Source: Opitutaceae bacterium (lineage in GTDB: Bacteria > Verrucomicrobiota > Verrucomicrobiia > Opitutales > Opitutaceae). From it: 64,000 nucleotides of DNA. The position numbers were made by a program, and so were the translations under genes. Each line of letters opens with the position of its first letter. Within the stretch, counting starts at the first letter, position 1. Below the pieces are notes generated by a model. That model had not been told where the DNA came from and made no database searches. It was given only the letters and a program-made list of their open reading frames with translations. Positions 58,939 through 64,000 of the stretch are shown one piece after another. The stretch is taken from contig JANQKV010000001.1 of NCBI GenBank assembly GCA_028280945.1, forward strand, positions 163,055-227,054, in the 5' to 3' direction.

Positions 58939-58947
58939 GGCAAAAGA

Positions 58948-59568
58948 TTATCGGTCTCCGTTGTGGCCTTGACCCGAACCGGGTAAGTGAACAAACACAG
59001 TGACCGCCGAAGAGATTACGTGGTAGGTGGTTCCGTCCCAGTGTCCAGTGGTTTTATAGTAGGTTATAGGAACGACATTACCGTTTCCGTTCCCTACTAC
59101 TACATCCCATGAGTTTGAACGACTAATATTGTTAGGCGAACTATTCGTTTGGCTGTTGATATCTGACAACACGCCTAAAGATGACTGCTTCAATACTCCA
59201 ATTACTTTTGTTCCTCCCTGAGTATTGCCAATTAGGTCGGTCTCGCTCCAATCAACCACCACCACAACTTGACCACCTGTGACCTGAACTAAGCGCACTT
59301 CGAATTTTGCTGCCACAACGCCAAGCATCGCATCAAAGGAGAGTAGCCCCGGATTCGAGTTGTTCAGTGCCGAGCCATCCGACAACCACATGACATTGAT
59401 ATTGAACGTAAAATCAGGTTCTCCAGGCAAGGATCCGTTTCCATAGCTTCCCCCTAAAGGTAACCCTAAATCACCGACGTGCACATCCAGTCCGTCTTCT
59501 CCGAAATGCGACTGGCCGGACGCAGTCAAGACGATGAGGAAAAACGCTAAATTTATTAAGAACTTCAT
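58948..59568 (-). CDS. hypothetical secreted protein
   Basis: 206-aa ORF with signal peptide MKFLINLAFFLIVLTASGQS, 9-bp gap to downstream ORF. Confidence 0.6.
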   Translation of the reverse strand: MKFLINLAFFLIVLTASGQSHFGEDGLDVHVGDLGLPLGGSYGNGSLPGEPDFTFNINVMWLSDGSALNNSNPGLLSFDAMLGVVAAKFEVRLVQVTGGQVVVVVDWSETDLIGNTQGGTKVIGVLKQSSLGVLSDINSQTNSSPNNISRSNSWDVVVGNGNGNVVPITYYKTTGHWDGTTYHVISSAVTVFVHLPGSGQGHNGDR

Positions 59569-60092
59569 GCTTATTTAATAATATTAATCTTGGTATTACT
59601 GATTGCGGCCAGCATTTTTTAATTCAGAACTCGAACATCCAATGTCAATCGATTTTCTGAAGGCTCAATCACCACGAAAATCACAAGAAAACGGATGCTG
59701 AGATTACCCTCTTAAACTAGATGTGAAATGCGCTAAACCTCTTGCGCGTGACGCGGCCTCCTCAACTGGACACTTAGCTCTAATTTCTATGGCCGAGCCA
59801 GTGGTGGGTGATTGTTGTTTGCGCAGCGCCTTGGCGGAGACTGTTGGGGGGCGGTGCTATATGGTCCCACTATCGCTCGTCCGACTGGAATAAGGTCACA
59901 ACCTCGATCCCTGCCCCGTTGATCCGGACGGCACACGGCATTTCTACCTAGGATTCCCTTTCTAGGTGTCCGACTACAATCTGCACCACATTTTCCAAAC
60001 GCGACCGGTTGCACTTGCAAACGGGCGCAACTCGATAAGTTGGTTTCGGTCTGAGGAACCAATCCTCGGCTGAGAAATCAATTTATACCAAT

Positions 60093-60779
60093 ATGCTCTG
60101 GATGCTAATCCTCATTGGCGTACCGATGTTATTCGGTCTCTACGCCCAATCTAAGATTCGTCGTGCCTACGAGAAAAACGTGCGGCGTGGATCTCGCGGC
60201 GGCATCACCGGTTACGAAGCTGCTGCTGCCGTCATGCGTTCGGCCGGGATCAGTGACGTCGAAATCGTGCAGGTGCCCGGACAGCTCACGGACCACTACG
60301 ATCCAATCAAAAAACGTCTTGCGCTGTCGGAAATGAACTATCGTGGCTCCAGTTTGGCTGCGTTAGGAGTGGCTGCGCACGAAGCCGGCCATGCTATTCA
60401 GCACAAGGTGGGTTACTCGATGATGACCGTTCGCCAAACCATGGTTCCGGCCACGCAAATTGCAGCAGGAGCCTCCAATTTTGCCATCATCGCAGGATTC
60501 CTTTTGGCCGGGTCTCTCTTTGGTAACACTATGCTGATGTTGGGGGCTGTTGCCCTTACCATCATCGTGCTCTTCCAACTCGTGACCCTGCCGGTCGAGT
60601 TTGATGCGAGCGCCCGGGCCAAAGCCCAGCTCGTCGAGTTGGGTATTCTCGATCGCGATGAAATGGGTGGGGTCAACGAGACGCTGGATGCCGCCGCTTT
60701 AACCTATGTCGCTGCCTTTGTGGCTGCGCTCGGATCACTCCTGCACATCCTGATGATCCTTGTCGGTCGCCGGGACTAA
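60093..60779 (+). CDS. YugP-family zinc metallopeptidase (membrane)
   Basis: LAALGVAAHEAGHAIQHKVGYSMMTVRQTMVPATQIA. Confidence 0.93.
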   Translation: MLWMLILIGVPMLFGLYAQSKIRRAYEKNVRRGSRGGITGYEAAAAVMRSAGISDVEIVQVPGQLTDHYDPIKKRLALSEMNYRGSSLAALGVAAHEAGHAIQHKVGYSMMTVRQTMVPATQIAAGASNFAIIAGFLLAGSLFGNTMLMLGAVALTIIVLFQLVTLPVEFDASARAKAQLVELGILDRDEMGGVNETLDAAALTYVAAFVAALGSLLHILMILVGRRD

Positions 60780-60802
60780 ACCATAATAGGTTCAGATGCC
60801 GA

Positions 60803-60828
60803 AGCCGCCCGCCCGGGCGGCTTTTTTT
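60803..60828 (+). terminator. rho-independent terminator
   Basis: AGCCGCCC-GCCC-GGGCGGCT followed by TTTTTT. Confidence 0.92.
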
Positions 60829-60946
60829 GTGCACCGATCGTATTTTGATGGGCGGACCTGTCATCAAATCTCCTCACAAATGTAACATTGTGCCCCATGT
60901 TCTCGCTTTCGCTCGCCTAAACCGCCGCCGCTCACAGCGTCGGGGC

Positions 60947-61441
60947 ATGGCAAAGAAAAAGCTTTCTCGGGTGACCGGTTTGGGCGGCCTTTTTTTCAAG
61001 GCAAAGGACGTCAAAACCCTCAGTGAATGGTATCGTGATCGACTGGGGCTGCCGGTTGAGGAGTGGGGCGGATGTGTCTTTCCGTGGCGTTACGAAAACA
61101 ATCCGAAAAAGAAAGGACAGACGGTCTGGGGGGTGTTTGAGGCCAACACCGGTTATTTCAAACCCAGCCGCAAGGCCTTCATGATGAATTTCCGGGTCGA
61201 GGATCTCGACCGGGTACTGGCCGAGTTGGCAGCAGAAGGAGTGAAGGTCTCCGATGCCCGCGAGGAGTCTGAATACGGCAAGTTCGGTTGGATCATGGAT
61301 CCGGAGGGCAACAAGGTGGAGCTGTGGCAACCGCCCGCTCCCGCCAAGCCCAAGAAGAAGGCCAAAGCGAAGGACAAGGCCGCCAAGGACAAGAAGCCCA
61401 AGTCCAAGCCGAAGGGCAAAAAGAAGAAGGCGAAGAAGTGA
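60947..61441 (+). CDS. VOC/glyoxalase-fold protein with Lys-rich C-terminal tail
   Basis: GGLFFKAKDVKTLSEWYRDRLGLPVEEWGG...IMDPEGNKVELWQPP then KPKKKAKAKDKAAKDKKPKSKPKGKKKKAKK. Confidence 0.88.
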   Translation: MAKKKLSRVTGLGGLFFKAKDVKTLSEWYRDRLGLPVEEWGGCVFPWRYENNPKKKGQTVWGVFEANTGYFKPSRKAFMMNFRVEDLDRVLAELAAEGVKVSDAREESEYGKFGWIMDPEGNKVELWQPPAPAKPKKKAKAKDKAAKDKKPKSKPKGKKKKAKK

Positions 61442-61466
61442 TTGAGCGCCGCCAGGCGGCGCCAAA

Positions 61467-63278
61467 TCAGGAACTCAGGCGAGCTTCCACCGCAGCGGCA
61501 TAGGCGTCGATTTTAGGGGTCAGTCCTTGGATGGCTTCGGCCCAGAAGGCTTCTTCGCGAATGTCGCGGCCCAGCGACTGTTGTACAACTTCCTCACAGG
61601 TGGCGCGACCCGTCAGCCCAAGAAAGGTCTCGTAGCGCTCGAGGAAGGATTCTCCCTCTCGTTTAAACTCCTGGAAAAGGGCCGAGCTGAGCAGGTAGCC
61701 GAAGGTGTAGGGAAAGTTGTAGAATGAAAGCTGCGTGATGTAGAAGTGCAGTTTCGAAGCCCAGAACCAGGGGTCGACGCCATCCTCGAGCAGGGCATCA
61801 CCAAACACCTCGCGCTGGGTTGCGGTCATCAGTTCCTTGATTCGACTGACGGGCACGTTGCCCGCCTGACGCTCTTCGTAGAAACGTGACTCGAATTTGA
61901 ACCGCACCGGGATATCGAGCAGGAAGGCCGGGGCATGGGCCAGGCTGCGTTCCAGCAAGAACGCGCGTTGATCTTCGGTCAGGTCCGGATTGGCGAGCAG
62001 ACCGTCCGCCAGGATGCTCTCGGCAAACGTCGACGCCGTCTCGGCCAAGGTCATGGGATAATTCTGTGCGCAGGGGCGCAGGGAATTCAGCAAATGTGAG
62101 TGCCAGGTATGACCCACCTCGTGGGCCAGGGTGGTGACGTCCGTCATCGTGCCGCCGAAGGTCATGAAGATCCGCTCTTCGCTGATGATGGAGGATCCGG
62201 TGGCGAAGGCGCCGGCGCGCTTGTTGGGACGGCGTTCGTTCTCGACCCACCGCTGCTCGATCATCGCCTGGAAATAGGCCCGTAGTTTGGGATAGGAACC
62301 GGCGAAAGCTTGGTCGCACATCTCGACGGCGCGCTCCCAACTCAGTTCGGGCAGGGTATCGGGCAGCTGCGGGGCGTCCTGGTCGAACCAAGCGATGCCT
62401 GTGGTGCCTTGGAGCCTGGCGTTCAACTTCACCAGGCGCCGGGGGACTTCGATGTTGGCATCGATGGCGGCGAACATCGCGTCCACCGTGTGGCGCGAGA
62501 CGGCGGCGTCATGGAACGGCGCGTCGAGAAAGTGCTTTTGACCCCGGCGGCCGTAGAGCGTGTGGCGTGTGCCTGCAATGGCATTGAGAGCCGCGCCCAT
62601 AATGTCCTCATGCGCCTCCCAAACCTTGTTGCCCTCCCGAAACGCGGTTTCGCGGACGCGGCGATCACGATTGGTCAGGAGCGAACGGCGTTGCGACATG
62701 GGAGTGGTTTCCGTCCGTTCGTCGGGCCACTTCATCTCAAAGGTCATTTTTCCACTGACCGTATCGTAGAGACGCCCCCATGCGCCGATGCCATCAACGC
62801 CAAGATCGGCGGCCAGGGCCTCGGCCGGAAGGTCCATTTGGAACATGGCGCGTTCCCGCATGCGATTCACGCGGAAGGTGGCATCAATCAAGTCTTCGTT
62901 CTGCAGGAATGCGGTCCATGTCTTGTCGTCTGCGGCCTTAAAACCGGCGGAGAGAGAAGTGCTGAGTTTGGAATATTGGGCCCATTGTCCGGCAAGTTCC
63001 GCGTCGGCGGTTTGATAGGCCTCGTTGGCGGCATCGGCCGATCCCAGGCAGCCCAGGTAAGAGCTCAAATGACCCAGACGGGCGCCGATGCCCTCGTAAG
63101 TCCGAAACGCTGCGACCCAGGACAAAATCGTATTGGCTGTGAGTGGAGCCAGGGCCTGCGCATCTGCGATGGCTTGATTGAGGTCATCGGTGGTTTGCTG
63201 AAGAAATTTCCGGTATTCGGGCCCGTCAAAAGCCGGGAAATAACTCGTGAGCGACCAGGTGGGGGAGAGTTCAGGCAT
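61467..63278 (-). CDS. M3-family oligoendopeptidase F-like
   Basis: TTLAHEVGHTWHSHLL (HExGH), AETASTFAESILADGLL. Confidence 0.94.
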   Translation of the reverse strand: MPELSPTWSLTSYFPAFDGPEYRKFLQQTTDDLNQAIADAQALAPLTANTILSWVAAFRTYEGIGARLGHLSSYLGCLGSADAANEAYQTADAELAGQWAQYSKLSTSLSAGFKAADDKTWTAFLQNEDLIDATFRVNRMRERAMFQMDLPAEALAADLGVDGIGAWGRLYDTVSGKMTFEMKWPDERTETTPMSQRRSLLTNRDRRVRETAFREGNKVWEAHEDIMGAALNAIAGTRHTLYGRRGQKHFLDAPFHDAAVSRHTVDAMFAAIDANIEVPRRLVKLNARLQGTTGIAWFDQDAPQLPDTLPELSWERAVEMCDQAFAGSYPKLRAYFQAMIEQRWVENERRPNKRAGAFATGSSIISEERIFMTFGGTMTDVTTLAHEVGHTWHSHLLNSLRPCAQNYPMTLAETASTFAESILADGLLANPDLTEDQRAFLLERSLAHAPAFLLDIPVRFKFESRFYEERQAGNVPVSRIKELMTATQREVFGDALLEDGVDPWFWASKLHFYITQLSFYNFPYTFGYLLSSALFQEFKREGESFLERYETFLGLTGRATCEEVVQQSLGRDIREEAFWAEAIQGLTPKIDAYAAAVEARLSS

Positions 63279-63340
63279 GCAGGCAGATAAAGGGCCAAAT
63301 ACCCGATGGGGCCAGAATTTCCCGCCTTTCCAACTTGACC

Positions 63341-63374
63341 GATGATTTCAAAGTGATATCACTTTGAAATCATC
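63341..63374. promoter_or_regulatory. 34-bp perfect palindrome upstream of SPFH gene
   Basis: GATGATTTCAAAGTGAT-ATCACTTTGAAATCATC. Confidence 0.85.
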
Positions 63375-63386
63375 CAACTCCAAACT

Positions 63387-64000
63387 ATGAATAACGAATC
63401 CTTCTCTTCCTCCACCAACCGCGAGCATCGGGTCTCGGCCGTGAGCGGTTGGACGATGCTTTTCTTTAACGTCGTGCTCTACGCCGCCGTGGTGGCGGTC
63501 TTCATTCTCGGTGCGGTTGCAAAAGTGCCGCTGATAATTTTGTCGGCCGTGGTTCTTTTGTTGGCCTCCATCCTCACCAGCATCGGGTTTTTCACCCTAC
63601 AGCCCAATGAGGCGGCCGTGTTGATTTTGTTCGGATCCTACAAAGGCACGGTGCGCGACAGTGGGTTCTTCTGGACGAACCCCTTCAACAAGAAGCTCAA
63701 GGTCTCACTGCGTTCGCGAAACCTGAACGGCGACAAACTCAAGGTGAATGACAAGCGGGGCAACCCGATCGAAATCGCGGCCGTTGTCGTCTGGCGCGTG
63801 CAGGATACGGCCCAAGCCGTTTTTGATGTGGACGAATACGAACACTACGTTGCGGTGCAGAGCGAATCCGCAGTGCGGCATCTGGCCAGCGGTTACGCCT
63901 ACGATCAGGCGGAAGATGGCGAAATGACGCTGCGCTCCTCCACCGATGCGGTTTCGCAAGCGCTGCAGGTTGAGCTGCAGGAGCGGCTCGGCAAAGCGGG
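63387..64000 (+). CDS. SPFH/band-7 domain protein (truncated at window end)
   Basis: MNNESFSSSTNREHRVSAVSGW... TM helices then LQPNEAAVLILFGSYKGTVRDSGFFWTNPF...VVVWRVQDTAQAVFDV. Confidence 0.87.
   Translation, partial: MNNESFSSSTNREHRVSAVSGWTMLFFNVVLYAAVVAVFILGAVAKVPLIILSAVVLLLASILTSIGFFTLQPNEAAVLILFGSYKGTVRDSGFFWTNPFNKKLKVSLRSRNLNGDKLKVNDKRGNPIEIAAVVVWRVQDTAQAVFDVDEYEHYVAVQSESAVRHLASGYAYDQAEDGEMTLRSSTDAVSQALQVELQERLGKA

Noticed and set aside
59787-60062. 91-aa minus-strand ORF between orphan operon and YugP gene
   Set aside because: Low-complexity-like, no start context or homology recognisable; not listed as a gene.

Overview
High-GC bacterial chromosome segment, most consistent with Verrucomicrobiota (Opitutales-like); this is inferred from protein style and not checked. 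Most of it is ordinary chromosome: recN, System II cytochrome c biogenesis (ccsA/resB), pxpBC-pxpA-pcp, lgt, a CorC-like protein, gdhA, prfA-prmC, a tail-specific protease, rhomboid, ferredoxin, a TonB receptor, two M3 peptidases, and the partial ends of a tRNA and an SPFH gene. I saw no CRISPR array, intact transposase, prophage or recognisable defence island. The strongest leads are: (1) a tightly coupled GT4 / MGDG-synthase-like GT / PlcP-like phosphoesterase operon, preceded by three heptamers at exact 11-bp spacing that look like a PHO box, suggesting phosphate-starvation lipid remodelling; (2) a cluster of a UroD-like methyltransferase, a G3E GTPase with an altered Cys motif, and a UroD-thioredoxin fusion; (3) an ECF sigma / putative anti-sigma / FAD-polyferredoxin / DUF4266 / TlpA / DUF3570 / Trx-Ig gene train that looks like an uncharacterised envelope redox module; (4) a dispersed intergenic palindrome with core ATGTTCGTA-W-TACGAACAT in three copies whose flanking arms differ but stay self-complementary; (5) a 34-bp perfect palindrome directly upstream of the SPFH gene; (6) an AT-rich island (about 57.56-60.09 kb) with two orphan exported or membrane-anchored proteins. 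All functional statements come from reading translations by eye; no database search was run.
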